In this document: positions 16,732-25,036 of the stretch, piece after piece
How the letters are laid out: each line of letters begins with the position of its first letter
Position numbering within the stretch: position 1 is the stretch's first letter
Source: Siminovitchia sediminis
Lineage (GTDB): Bacteria > Bacillota > Bacilli > Bacillales > Bacillaceae_C
Reading direction: 5' to 3'
DNA: 64,000 bases
Assembly (NCBI RefSeq): GCF_042680885.1
Contig: NZ_JBHUEO010000008.1
Span: 1 to 64,000 of the forward strand
Made by a program: the position numbers and the translations under genes
The notes under the pieces: model-generated
The model's database searches: none
What the model saw: the letters and a program-made list of their open reading frames with translations, nothing else
Told to the model about the DNA's origin: nothing

Positions 16732-17268
16732 ATGTTGATTGGGTATGTCCGACCCCTGCAGGAAGATCCAACCTGCGAAGATCAGTTAAAAAAACTTGCT
16801 CACTGCGACCGTATCGCCAGAGAAGAACATGCCTCAGCCAAACGAAGAGTTCAACTGAGTGACATGATTGACCATCTCCAAAAAGGGGATCAGGTGGTGG
16901 TGGCCAAGCTGTATGTGTTGGCAGACTCTACCCGCCATTTGGTGGAACTCCTGGATGTTATAGACCAAAAGGGTGCCGTCCTCCAGTCCATTCGTGAAGA
17001 AATCAACACAAACGATGTGCAAGGATATTCATTTCGCACCATTGTCAAGCACATGGTGGAATTCCAAAGTGATGTAATCAGTGAAAGAACAAAAAAGGGA
17101 CTGAACAGAGCAAAACAAAAGGGGATCTCAACAGGACGGCCGAGAAAGCCGGATGAAAATGTCCAAAAAGCAATCGAAATGTATCAAAGCAAACAATACA
17201 GCTTGAACGAAATCAGGGAACAGACTGGCATAAGCAAATCAACTCTTTACCGATACTTGGAGAACTAA
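16732..17268 (+). CDS. Serine recombinase-like protein lacking catalytic residues
   Basis: A 178-residue protein with the resolvase/invertase fold and a C-terminal helix-turn-helix (SLNEIREQTGISKSTLYRYL, residues 157-176). The active site is not conserved: the usual Y-x-R-V-S-T has become GYVRPLQED, with Leu9 at the nucleophile position, and K-L-D-R-L-G-R has become KLYVLAD, with Tyr61, Val62 and Asp65 replacing the catalytic Asp and two Arg. The E-helix start ISERTKKGLNRAKQKG and the linker GRPRK are intact, so dimerisation and DNA binding may persist. ATG 16732 follows AGGAG by seven bases. It may be a DNA-binding regulator derived from a recombinase; this is inference. No attachment sites or inverted segments are visible nearby. 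Confidence 0.82.
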   Translation: MLIGYVRPLQEDPTCEDQLKKLAHCDRIAREEHASAKRRVQLSDMIDHLQKGDQVVVAKLYVLADSTRHLVELLDVIDQKGAVLQSIREEINTNDVQGYSFRTIVKHMVEFQSDVISERTKKGLNRAKQKGISTGRPRKPDENVQKAIEMYQSKQYSLNEIREQTGISKSTLYRYLEN

Positions 17269-17273
17269 CATAG

Positions 17274-17327
17274 AATCCTTCTTTTTTCCTGTGTGGGCCA
17301 CTTTGTTAGGAAAAAGGAAGGATTTTT
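17274..17327 (+). terminator. Terminator after recombinase-like gene
   Basis: Long inverted repeat AATCCTTCTTTTTTCCT (17274-17290) and AGGAAAAAGGAAGGATT (17308-17324) with a T-run at its end. It also excludes the far-upstream start of the next ORF. Confidence 0.85.
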
Positions 17328-17382
17328 CTCATCTTCGTACAAAGCTATGATGAATAGAGACTGTGTGGAAAGGAAGACGGTT

Positions 17383-18759
17383 GTGAAAAAAACATTATGG
17401 ATGTTATTCATTTGCAGCTTCCTGGCTGCCGGCTGCGGTAAGGCTGAAGATGTACAAAAAGAAAAGGCCAAATCCCAAGAAGAGGGAGCCAATGCCAAGC
17501 AGGAGGGGGAAACAAAAGAGGCATGGTGGGAAAGAGATCCGGAATTTTATGAACCTCAAGATCTGCCTAGGGATTTGACGGAAAATGAACAGTATTTAAT
17601 GAGGATGCCCGGTGAATTCAGCGGGGATCAATATGATGGGCAAGCGGCCGTTCAAAAATTAAAAGATCTGCCTACTGACCTGACAGCTGAGCAATATGCC
17701 GAAGCCATTTTAAAATTGACCGCTGAGGATTATCATGAAGAAGTGCAAAAGCTGATCAAATTTGATCCTGCAGTTGAAGCATCAGGCGAACGTCCCGATG
17801 AGGAAATAGAGGAGCCGGCCATGGGCGGCGTTCACTACGCAATATTATTGGATGCGAGCGGCAGCATGAATGCGCAGAACAAGAGCGGTACCCGAATGGA
17901 AGAAGCGAAAAGTGCCATAATGAGTTTTATCGATGTCCTGCCAAAGGAAAGTACAGTATCACTTCGTGTTTATGGACATGAAGGGACCGGCAGCGATGAG
18001 GATCAGGCGCGTTCCTGCATATCTACAGAAACCATCTATAATGGCGGCAAAGAACCTGATGACATCCAGTCTGCCTTGAAAGAAGTGAAGCCCGCAGGCT
18101 GGACACCGATTGGAAAGGCGATTGCTGAAACACGCAACGACATACCTGAAGATGCAGGTTCTGCTGTTATTTATGTCGTCAGCGATGGGATTGAAACCTG
18201 TGATGGGGACCCGGTGAAAGAAGCAAAGGAACTGGCTGCAGAAGGAGTCAAACCGATTATTAACATCATTGGCTTTCAGATAGACAATGAAGCACAGAAG
18301 ATGCTCCAAGAAGTAGCCAAAGCCGGAAACGGAGAATTTACACTTGCCAACTCCAGGCAGGATGTGGAGAAATACTGGCAGGAAGAGTATCAGCGGCTGA
18401 TGGATGCCTGGGAAGAATGGAAAAATGAAAGCTTAAAAGAGGTACATAACCAACAGCAGGAGCTGCTGAAGGAAGCACAAGACCTGGGCCAGTCCATTAT
18501 GGATAAGTCCCAGACAGAGTTCCAGCGTGCTGAGGACCTGCAGCAAGCCCTTTCCCAAGAAGGAATTCAAGATGAGTATGATCTGACAAACAAAGTGTGG
18601 AGTATACTCTATGACCGCCAGCAAAAAATTTGGAGATACGGGTATGATACAGGAAATGAAAAATGGCGGGAAGCCTACGACGGCGGAAACAAAGTGTGGA
18701 GAGAAATTTATGATGAAGGCAATCATAAGTGGCAGGAATACTATCATAAAAAATATTGA
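17383..18759 (+). CDS. vWA-domain lipoprotein with 11-residue repeat tail
   Basis: A 458-residue exported lipoprotein. The signal peptide ends in the lipobox LAAGC with Cys18. A charged spacer precedes a von Willebrand factor A domain (about 150-335) with a complete metal site: DASGS (Asp157, Ser159, Ser161), Thr in GWTPIG and Asp in VSDGIETCDGD. The segment 360-400 looks coiled-coil. The last 56 residues (403-458) are five 11-residue units of the form N-x-x-W-x-x-x-Y-D-x-G plus a final Tyr. GTG 17383 is chosen for its AAGGA at eight bases and because it exposes the signal peptide. The vWA part resembles YwmC/YwmD of Bacillus; the tail is not part of those. Likely an envelope adhesion or assembly factor (inference). 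Confidence 0.82.
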   Translation: MKKTLWMLFICSFLAAGCGKAEDVQKEKAKSQEEGANAKQEGETKEAWWERDPEFYEPQDLPRDLTENEQYLMRMPGEFSGDQYDGQAAVQKLKDLPTDLTAEQYAEAILKLTAEDYHEEVQKLIKFDPAVEASGERPDEEIEEPAMGGVHYAILLDASGSMNAQNKSGTRMEEAKSAIMSFIDVLPKESTVSLRVYGHEGTGSDEDQARSCISTETIYNGGKEPDDIQSALKEVKPAGWTPIGKAIAETRNDIPEDAGSAVIYVVSDGIETCDGDPVKEAKELAAEGVKPIINIIGFQIDNEAQKMLQEVAKAGNGEFTLANSRQDVEKYWQEEYQRLMDAWEEWKNESLKEVHNQQQELLKEAQDLGQSIMDKSQTEFQRAEDLQQALSQEGIQDEYDLTNKVWSILYDRQQKIWRYGYDTGNEKWREAYDGGNKVWREIYDEGNHKWQEYYHKKY

Positions 18760-18865
18760 CAGGCATACAATGAGAATAATCACAGGATAGCGCTTTCAAT
18801 TTTAAACAATCTGTGACAATTGTGAAAAACAGGTTTAAATGGCTGGAAAACCGTGTCGATACTTG

Positions 18866-18894
18866 TTGCACATGAAAAATGTGTATGATAATAT
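18866..18894 (+). promoter_or_regulatory. Promoter of a possible small RNA
   Basis: TTGCAC at 18866-18871 and TAATAT at 18889-18894 with a 17-base spacer, about 25 bases before a terminator hairpin. Confidence 0.4.
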
Positions 18895-18900
18895 TTTAGA

Positions 18901-18957
18901 CATTACATCATATTTCAAAAAGCATTGCGACGACATAGCCTCTCGCAGTGCTTTTTT
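18901..18957 (+). ncRNA. Candidate small RNA of about 57 bases
   Basis: From the inferred start near 18901 the transcript would run through 20 unpaired bases into the stem AAGCATTGCGA (18920-18930) with TCGCAGTGCTT (18943-18953) and a T-run to 18957. There is no ORF. It could equally be the vWA gene terminator (160 bases after the stop) with a chance promoter-like sequence. Confidence 0.3.
18920..18957 (+). terminator. Terminator downstream of the vWA lipoprotein gene
   Basis: Eleven-base stem 18920-18930 with 18943-18953 (two G-U or mismatched positions) and six T. Confidence 0.8.
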
Positions 18958-19259
18958 ATTTTTAACATTTCCTCTGACGAGGAACCGGCGCTGCCGGCCT
19001 TGCAGGAAGCGGGGCAGCCCTATGTTACCTCAAAGCGCCAGTCTTCTATATTTCTAGTGTCCAGCTTTAAGTCTATTACTTAGCACACTTTGTCCCCAGC
19101 ACTTTCAGGGCATATATAGTCGAAGCAGCGAACTTGCCATATTCCGGGAAGCTCCCCTTACACTATAGCTGAAGCCGGCTGCTTAGAAAAGCTGCCTTTT
19201 CGGGAACTGACTTTGCCTGTGTTGGCCGCAGTGCCTGTCCGCTTTTATTAATCAAGAGA

Positions 19260-19305
19260 GATTGGTCCGGCTCATCAGGAGCCTGCTTGGACCAATCCTT
19301 TTTTT
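19260..19305 (+). terminator. Terminator just before walR
   Basis: Perfect 9-bp stem GATTGGTCC (19260-19268) with GGACCAATC (19289-19297), then C and seven T. Confidence 0.8.
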
Positions 19306-19315
19306 ATGCTAAAAT
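19287..19315 (+). promoter_or_regulatory. walR operon promoter
   Basis: TTGGAC at 19287-19292, 17-base spacer, TAAAAT at 19310-19315 with an extended TGC before the -10. The -35 is embedded in the right arm of the preceding terminator. Confidence 0.65.
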
Positions 19316-19389
19316 AGGGAGATTGAGAGATTAAAAATAAACGCAGTTCAATATATTAGATATGTAATTGAAATGGGAGGAGAAGGGCT

Positions 19390-20097
19390 GTGGAAAAGAA
19401 AATCCTTGTAGTGGATGACGAGAAGCCGATTGCAGATATTCTTCAGTTTAACTTAAAGAAAGAGGGATTCTCTGTTCAATGTGCTTACGATGGTGATGAG
19501 GCCTTGAATCTCGTTGAAGAAATGCAGCCTGACATGGTGCTGCTGGATATTATGCTTCCCAACCGTGACGGCATGGAAGTATGCCGAGAAATCCGCAAAA
19601 AACACGAAATGCCGATTATTATGCTGACAGCCAAGGACTCAGAAATTGATAAGGTGCTAGGACTTGAGTTAGGTGCGGATGATTATGTTACGAAGCCTTT
19701 CAGCACAAGGGAATTGATTGCCCGGGTCAAGGCAAATTTACGCCGCCATGCGCAAATTTCAGATCAAATGACCGATGAAGAAAATGATGAAATAACAATT
19801 GGTTCGCTGACCATTCATCCAAACGCGTATGTTGTATCCAAGAATGGAGAAACGATTGAACTGACACACCGTGAATTTGAGCTTCTCCATTACTTGGCAA
19901 AGCACAGCGGCCAAGTGATGACCCGTGAACATTTGCTCCAGACGGTATGGGGTTATGATTATTTTGGGGATGTCAGGACGGTGGATGTAACGGTACGCCG
20001 TCTCAGAGAAAAAATAGAAGACAATCCGAGCCATCCTGCGTGGATTGTTACGAGAAGAGGAGTAGGCTACTATTTACGCGTACCTGAACAGGAGTAG
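19390..20097 (+). CDS. walR: Response regulator WalR (YycF)
   Basis: The OmpR/PhoB-class regulator of cell-wall hydrolases, 235 residues, essential in Bacillus. The receiver domain starts KILVVDDEKPIADI, with phosphoacceptor Asp53 in LLDIMLPNRDG and the conserved Lys in TKPFSTRELIARVK. The winged-helix domain has LTHREFELLHYLAKHSGQVM and VDVTVRRLREKIEDNP. GTG 19390 follows GGAGGAGAAGG. First gene of walRKHIJ-htrC. Confidence 0.97.
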   Translation: MEKKILVVDDEKPIADILQFNLKKEGFSVQCAYDGDEALNLVEEMQPDMVLLDIMLPNRDGMEVCREIRKKHEMPIIMLTAKDSEIDKVLGLELGADDYVTKPFSTRELIARVKANLRRHAQISDQMTDEENDEITIGSLTIHPNAYVVSKNGETIELTHREFELLHYLAKHSGQVMTREHLLQTVWGYDYFGDVRTVDVTVRRLREKIEDNPSHPAWIVTRRGVGYYLRVPEQE

Positions 20098-20103
20098 TCC
20101 TTT

Positions 20104-21930
20104 ATGCAAAAATTAGGTTTTTTTCGATCGATCCATGTAAAATTTGTCACGGTCTATTTATTGCTTATTTTATTGGCAATGCAAATCATAGGAGTCTACT
20201 TCGTAAACAAACTGGAAGAACAGCTTATCCAGAATTTCAAGCAGTCTATTGAAGGAAGACTCCCCTTGCTCGAATACAGCTTAGTCGAAGAAATGATGAA
20301 AGACCGCGCGGACGAAACCGTTCCTCCGCTTGAAGATGAAGTAAGGAAGCTCCTTATGGACTTCTCGGCCCAGGATATATCAGAAGTCCGCGTCATTAAC
20401 AACAGAAGCATCATCGTTGGATCATCGGAACGAAGCAATCAAAGTATCGTCGGTCAGAAAACAACCGATGTCATGGTCAAAAGGATTTTGGCCGGCGGAA
20501 AAAAAGAAGATAAGATTTTTATCGATAAACAGTCAGGGGACCGCGTGTGGATTTTAGCGGCTCCTATTAAGATTGGCGGGGAAGTTGCAGGGTCCATATA
20601 TCTTGTCGCAAAGATAGAAACGGTTTTTGAACAGCTGGAAGACATTAATCAAATCTTTATGACCGGTACATTAATCGCCATGTGTATTACTGCTGTCCTC
20701 GGTATCCTTGTGGCCAGGACAATCACAAGACCGATTACCGATATGAAAAGGCAGGCAGTGGCGATGGCAAAAGGAAATTTTTCAAGAAAAGTCCATGTTT
20801 ACGGTGATGATGAAATTGGACAGCTGGCCTATTCGTTTAATCATTTGACGAAAAAGCTCCAGGAAGCACAGGCAATGACTGAAGGGGAGAGGCGCAAGCT
20901 ATCTTCTGTCCTTTCTAATATGACGGACGGCGTGATTGCGACAGATCGGAAAGGAAGAGTCATTCTCATCAATGAGCAGGCATCCAAAATGTTGAGTGTT
21001 TCACGTGAAACAGTAATTTCCCAGCCTGTAACAGAAATGCTTTTGCTCGATGACCATTATACGTTTGATGATTTGCTCGATCAGCAGGAACCTATTCTTT
21101 TGGACTACAGCACAAAGGATTCAGCTTTTATTTTACGCGCCAATTTCTCGGTAATCCAAAGGGATACAGGATTTGTGAACGGGCTGATTGTTGTGCTCCA
21201 TGATGTTACCGAAGAGGAAAAAATCGAAGCGGAACGCAGGGAGTTTGTAGCGAATGTATCTCATGAGCTGCGAACGCCTCTTACAACAATGCGCAGCTAT
21301 CTGGAAGCATTGGCTGAGGGGGCTATTCAGGATAAAGAGCTGGCTCCGCGTTTTCTGGATGTTACCCAAAATGAGACGGAGCGAATGATCCGGCTTGTAA
21401 ATGACCTTTTAAAACTGTCCAAAATGGACAGCAAGGACTATGAAATCAATAAGACTTGGGTAGATTTTGTCACTTTCTTCAATGATATCATCGACCGTTT
21501 TGAGATGATCAAAGAAAGTCACATCGTCTTTAAGAGAATTCTGCCGAAAGAGGCTATTTTCATCCAGATAGACGAAGATAAATTAACCCAAGTGATTGAT
21601 AATATCATTTCCAATGCACTGAAATATTCGCCTGAAGGCGGTCGGGTAACTTTTAAGGTGAAAGTTTTAGACGGGCAGATTGAAGTCAGCATCAGCGACC
21701 AGGGGCTGGGGATTCCGAAAGAAAATCTCGAAAGAGTATTTGAACGTTTTTATAGGGTGGATAAGGCCCGAACAAGACGACTGGGGGGGACCGGACTCGG
21801 ACTGGCTATTGCAAAAGAGATGATAGGTGCCCATGGAGGAGATATTTGGGCAAGAAGCGTAGAAGGAAAAGGGACAACCATTCTCTTTACGCTTCCATAT
21901 GATTCGGAACAAGAGGATGATTGGTCGTGA
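20104..21930 (+). CDS. walK: Sensor histidine kinase WalK (YycG)
   Basis: A 608-residue membrane kinase that phosphorylates WalR. A first membrane helix (about 13-32), an extracytoplasmic Cache-like domain (34-180), a second helix (about 183-203), HAMP (to 256), PAS (about 262-370), the dimerisation helix with phospho-acceptor His387 in NVSHELRTPLTTMR, and an ATPase domain with NALKYSPEGG, DQGLGIPKE and GGTGLGLAIAKE. It starts six bases after walR ends. A perfect parS site lies inside the gene at 20997-21012 within the PAS-coding segment. Confidence 0.97.
   Translation: MQKLGFFRSIHVKFVTVYLLLILLAMQIIGVYFVNKLEEQLIQNFKQSIEGRLPLLEYSLVEEMMKDRADETVPPLEDEVRKLLMDFSAQDISEVRVINNRSIIVGSSERSNQSIVGQKTTDVMVKRILAGGKKEDKIFIDKQSGDRVWILAAPIKIGGEVAGSIYLVAKIETVFEQLEDINQIFMTGTLIAMCITAVLGILVARTITRPITDMKRQAVAMAKGNFSRKVHVYGDDEIGQLAYSFNHLTKKLQEAQAMTEGERRKLSSVLSNMTDGVIATDRKGRVILINEQASKMLSVSRETVISQPVTEMLLLDDHYTFDDLLDQQEPILLDYSTKDSAFILRANFSVIQRDTGFVNGLIVVLHDVTEEEKIEAERREFVANVSHELRTPLTTMRSYLEALAEGAIQDKELAPRFLDVTQNETERMIRLVNDLLKLSKMDSKDYEINKTWVDFVTFFNDIIDRFEMIKESHIVFKRILPKEAIFIQIDEDKLTQVIDNIISNALKYSPEGGRVTFKVKVLDGQIEVSISDQGLGIPKENLERVFERFYRVDKARTRRLGGTGLGLAIAKEMIGAHGGDIWARSVEGKGTTILFTLPYDSEQEDDWS
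20997..21012. promoter_or_regulatory. parS site inside walK
   Basis: TGTTTCACGTGAAACA, identical to the site at 5865-5880, encoded within codons for Val-Ser-Arg-Glu-Thr. ParB binding sites inside genes are usual in Bacillus. Confidence 0.93.
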
Positions 21931-23234
21931 AATATGAACGAATCAAATCAGTGCTGCTCGTTTTTTTGGTTATTACAAGTGTGGTACTGACCTGGAACCT
22001 GTGGATATTCCAACCGACCTATGAATTTGATGATGAAAAAAATGTACACGAAGTGTCCATCTCCGATCCTAAAGATGTTGGTGATGTAATCAGGCCATTC
22101 AAACTACTCCTTCATGTAGACGGAGATCACTTTGGCATTGTGGATGAAAAATCAGTGGAAGAAACACTCCATGAACTCAGCAGCTGGACGTTTTATGACT
22201 TGGGCGAAGAAAAGGAGTTATCGCGGAACCAAATTCAGGCTCTGTCACAAAATGAAAACTCATTGGAGCTGATATACCCTGATTATATGCCATTTAATGT
22301 GTATAAAGGAATTTTGCGCTTTGAAACGGAAACCATTCCGTCCGGCAGTTTTGACCGCTTGATTATTCAATCGGATAACTGGGCGAACGGAGATGGGGTT
22401 GCCTTTTTCATTTCGACGGAAGAAGGCAAAGTGTACGAAAGCCATGTGAGTCATGACCATATTCGGGCTCTTTTCAGCCGGCTGGGAGGCGAATTGGATG
22501 AAATGCTTTCATTTGAATCATATGAGCTTCCGGACGGAAGGCAGACGTATGTTGCCGCTGAAAAATCAGTGATGTACAAATATAAATATTACGCTGATTT
22601 TATAGAACCGGATAAGTTTCAAAATGCGTTGTTTAAGGATCCGAGTTATGTAAGAAGAAACGGAAGCCCGGATGGCGAAAAGTACACCGATGGCACCAGT
22701 CTCATGAATGTGGATATGACCAGTTACATGATTTTTTACATCAACCCGAGCCAGGCGCTGGAGGCAAGAAGCAACCCCTTTGACCCGGACCTGTTAAAGA
22801 AAAGCATAGAGTTTATTAATGAGCATGCGGGATGGACCGACAATTACAAATATACTGGTGTGGATCCTGCTACACAGAGAACAACGTTCCAGTTGTACTT
22901 TAAAGGGTACCCTGTATTTAATAATGAAGGGATGTCTGAAATTAAACTGTTCTGGGGGAAGGAACAAATTTATCAGTACCAACGGCCTTATTTCACCTTG
23001 GATATACCGCTGCCGCACCCTGAAAAGGCAAATATGCCATCAGGTAAAGACGTATTGGATTCATTGCTGTCAGATCCGAAAATTGAACAAGGGAAACTGA
23101 ACATGCTGACACTGGGATACAGGCTGTATGAAGATCCGGAGAACTTGAAGGTTTTCATTCTGGAACCTGCCTGGTATTACCTGTACGACGGCAGTTGGGA
23201 ACAATATGACAAGGCGGAAACAAGGGGGGAATAA
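21927..23234 (+). CDS. walH: WalK regulator WalH (YycH)
   Basis: A 435-residue protein with one N-terminal membrane helix (about 8-27) and a large outer domain. It is the YycH protein, which together with WalI contacts WalK across the membrane and adjusts its activity. GTG 21927 overlaps the walK stop and is nine bases after AGAGGA; TTG 21921 is too close. The sequence after the helix (EFDDEKNVHEVSISDPKDVG) is typical of the family. Length is normal. Confidence 0.92.
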   Translation: MKYERIKSVLLVFLVITSVVLTWNLWIFQPTYEFDDEKNVHEVSISDPKDVGDVIRPFKLLLHVDGDHFGIVDEKSVEETLHELSSWTFYDLGEEKELSRNQIQALSQNENSLELIYPDYMPFNVYKGILRFETETIPSGSFDRLIIQSDNWANGDGVAFFISTEEGKVYESHVSHDHIRALFSRLGGELDEMLSFESYELPDGRQTYVAAEKSVMYKYKYYADFIEPDKFQNALFKDPSYVRRNGSPDGEKYTDGTSLMNVDMTSYMIFYINPSQALEARSNPFDPDLLKKSIEFINEHAGWTDNYKYTGVDPATQRTTFQLYFKGYPVFNNEGMSEIKLFWGKEQIYQYQRPYFTLDIPLPHPEKANMPSGKDVLDSLLSDPKIEQGKLNMLTLGYRLYEDPENLKVFILEPAWYYLYDGSWEQYDKAETRGE

Positions 23235-23236
23235 AG

Positions 23237-24046
23237 TTGGATTGGGGAAAGTTGAAGACGATTTTTATCATCGCGTTCTTAATCCTGGATATTTACCTCC
23301 TGACACAATTATTGAATAAGCAAGAGGTCAACAAGCTTGAGGTTAAAGCAGATGTCTCTTTGGAAGAAAACTTGAACAATGATGGAATTGATTACAGCGG
23401 ACTTCCGAATGATCAGGTGAAAGATCAGTACATGAGTGCCAATACAAAAAGTTTTTCAGAAAAAGAGGTAGAAAATCTCAAAGACCAATCCGTCACCATC
23501 GTAGATGATTCGATCATCTATTCTGAGTTGAGGCATCCTATTCTGGTGGAGGAAGATTTTGATATACAGGAGATTGAACAGCTTGTAAAAAGTTCTGTCC
23601 TGTATGGAGAACAGTATGTTTTTGGCCATTATGATGAAGAGGCCGGGACGATAACTTTTTACCAGAAGTATAAGGATAAGATCCTTTTTAAAAACAGGAG
23701 CGCCCATATTGTTTTTTATATGGATAATGACAGGAAAATCGAGTCCTATGAGCAAACGATGCTTGAAACGTTCGAGCCGATCAGTGAAAAAGAGGAAGTG
23801 CTGCCTGCAATAAGAGCAGTGAAAGCTGTTTATCGAAATCGGCTGCTGCAGCCTGATTCCGACATTGTCCAAGCGGAGCTTGGTTACTATACAGTCGTAA
23901 ACATGGAGGCAACCCAGGTTTTGACACCTACCTGGCATATTGTTGCAGAGCATAACGGGGAGCAGGAATCCATGCTTGTAAATGCATTTGAAGGACAAGT
24001 CATAGAGGGAAATTCGGAAGAGGACAAAACGGTGATGATGGAGTGA
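23237..24046 (+). CDS. walI: WalK regulator WalI (YycI)
   Basis: A 269-residue bitopic protein starting at TTG 23237, two bases after walH. The start MDWGKLKTIFIIAFLILDIYLL with its single membrane helix is the YycI signature. The outer domain shares the YycH/YycI fold and, with WalH, restrains WalK in B. subtilis; in other genera the pair activates it. Direction of effect here is unknown. Confidence 0.92.
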   Translation: MDWGKLKTIFIIAFLILDIYLLTQLLNKQEVNKLEVKADVSLEENLNNDGIDYSGLPNDQVKDQYMSANTKSFSEKEVENLKDQSVTIVDDSIIYSELRHPILVEEDFDIQEIEQLVKSSVLYGEQYVFGHYDEEAGTITFYQKYKDKILFKNRSAHIVFYMDNDRKIESYEQTMLETFEPISEKEEVLPAIRAVKAVYRNRLLQPDSDIVQAELGYYTVVNMEATQVLTPTWHIVAEHNGEQESMLVNAFEGQVIEGNSEEDKTVMME

Positions 24047-24051
24047 AAAGA

Positions 24052-24846
24052 ATGTCAATGCACTTTAGTGTACTTGCAAGCGGGAGCTCAGGAAATGCTT
24101 TTTATATAGAGACAGAAGAACATTCTTTTTTGGTGGATGCAGGTTTGAGCTGCAAAAAAATTGGGCAGCTGATGGAACTGATCGACCGTGATCCTGCCAA
24201 GCTGGACGGGATCTTCGTCACCCATGAACATAGCGATCATATTAAAGGTCTTGGGGTCATGGCGAGAAAGTATAAGCTTCCCGTCTATGCGAATGAGCGG
24301 ACATGGAAAGCAATGGACGGCATGCTGGGGGAGATTTCTACCGATCAAAAATTTACGTTTGGGATGGAAACCGTAAAATCCTTTGGGAGTTTGGATGTTG
24401 AATCATTCGGTGTGTCCCATGATGCAGCTGAACCGATGTTTTATATTTTTAGAATGGGTGATAAGAAGCTTGTTCTGATAACAGATACCGGATATGTGAG
24501 CGATCGGATGAAAGGAATCATTGAGGACGCTGATGTATATATATTTGAAAGCAACCATGATACGGAATTGCTTAGAATGGGCAGGTATCCGTGGAATGTT
24601 AAGAGAAGGATCTTAAGCGATGTCGGGCATGTCTCGAATGAGGATGCTGCTCTGGCGATGAGTGAGGTTGTAGGCGACAGGACCAAGCGGATCTATCTGG
24701 CCCATTTAAGCAAAGATAATAACATGAAAGACCTGGCAAGGATGAGTGTTGCCCAGACATTGGCTTCCAGGGGAATTGAAATCGGCACTCAATTTGAACT
24801 TTTTGATACTGATCCGGCCATCCCCACAGAGCTTTCTGCTGTGTAA
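24052..24846 (+). CDS. walJ: Metallo-beta-lactamase-fold exonuclease WalJ (YycJ)
   Basis: A 264-residue MBL-fold hydrolase. Metal ligands are visible in VTHEHSDHIKGL (H-x-H-x-D-H), in FGVSHDAAEP and in the acidic TDTGYVS. YycJ acts as a double-strand 5'-3' exonuclease linked to mismatch repair and DNA coordination with cell division. ATG 24052 lies eight bases after GGAG and gives MSMHFSVLASGSSGN, the family start. The GTG at 24043 overlaps the walI stop and is less likely. Confidence 0.93.
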   Translation: MSMHFSVLASGSSGNAFYIETEEHSFLVDAGLSCKKIGQLMELIDRDPAKLDGIFVTHEHSDHIKGLGVMARKYKLPVYANERTWKAMDGMLGEISTDQKFTFGMETVKSFGSLDVESFGVSHDAAEPMFYIFRMGDKKLVLITDTGYVSDRMKGIIEDADVYIFESNHDTELLRMGRYPWNVKRRILSDVGHVSNEDAALAMSEVVGDRTKRIYLAHLSKDNNMKDLARMSVAQTLASRGIEIGTQFELFDTDPAIPTELSAV

Positions 24847-24872
24847 AAAGGTTTAACCCTCACCAATGAAGG

Positions 24873-24924
24873 AAAAGAAATGAAAGATAGACGGGATTCA
24901 CCGCTTATTTTCCATTTCTTTTTT
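24873..24924 (+). terminator. Probable terminator after walJ
   Basis: AAAAGAAATG (24873-24882) is a perfect 10-bp complement of CATTTCTTTT (24913-24922) with further T. It is AT-rich with a 30-base loop, so may be weak. Confidence 0.45.
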
Positions 24925-25036
24925 ACATTTATTTGAAAACAACAGCTTTTTTATGTGCTTTCAGTGTCTAGAGATTATAATTATGTTATAGAAGGGAAAC
25001 TTATTGGCATGGAGCTGATGAAAGGAATGGTGAGCA

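Larger units (their letters stand above)
18760..19389. other. Long intergenic region before walR
   Basis: About 630 bases without a convincing protein gene. It contains a promoter-hairpin-T unit at 18866-18957 that could make a short RNA, and a second terminator at 19260-19305 without an obvious transcript of its own. The stretch 18960-19250 shows no ORF with a ribosome binding site. Confidence 0.6.
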
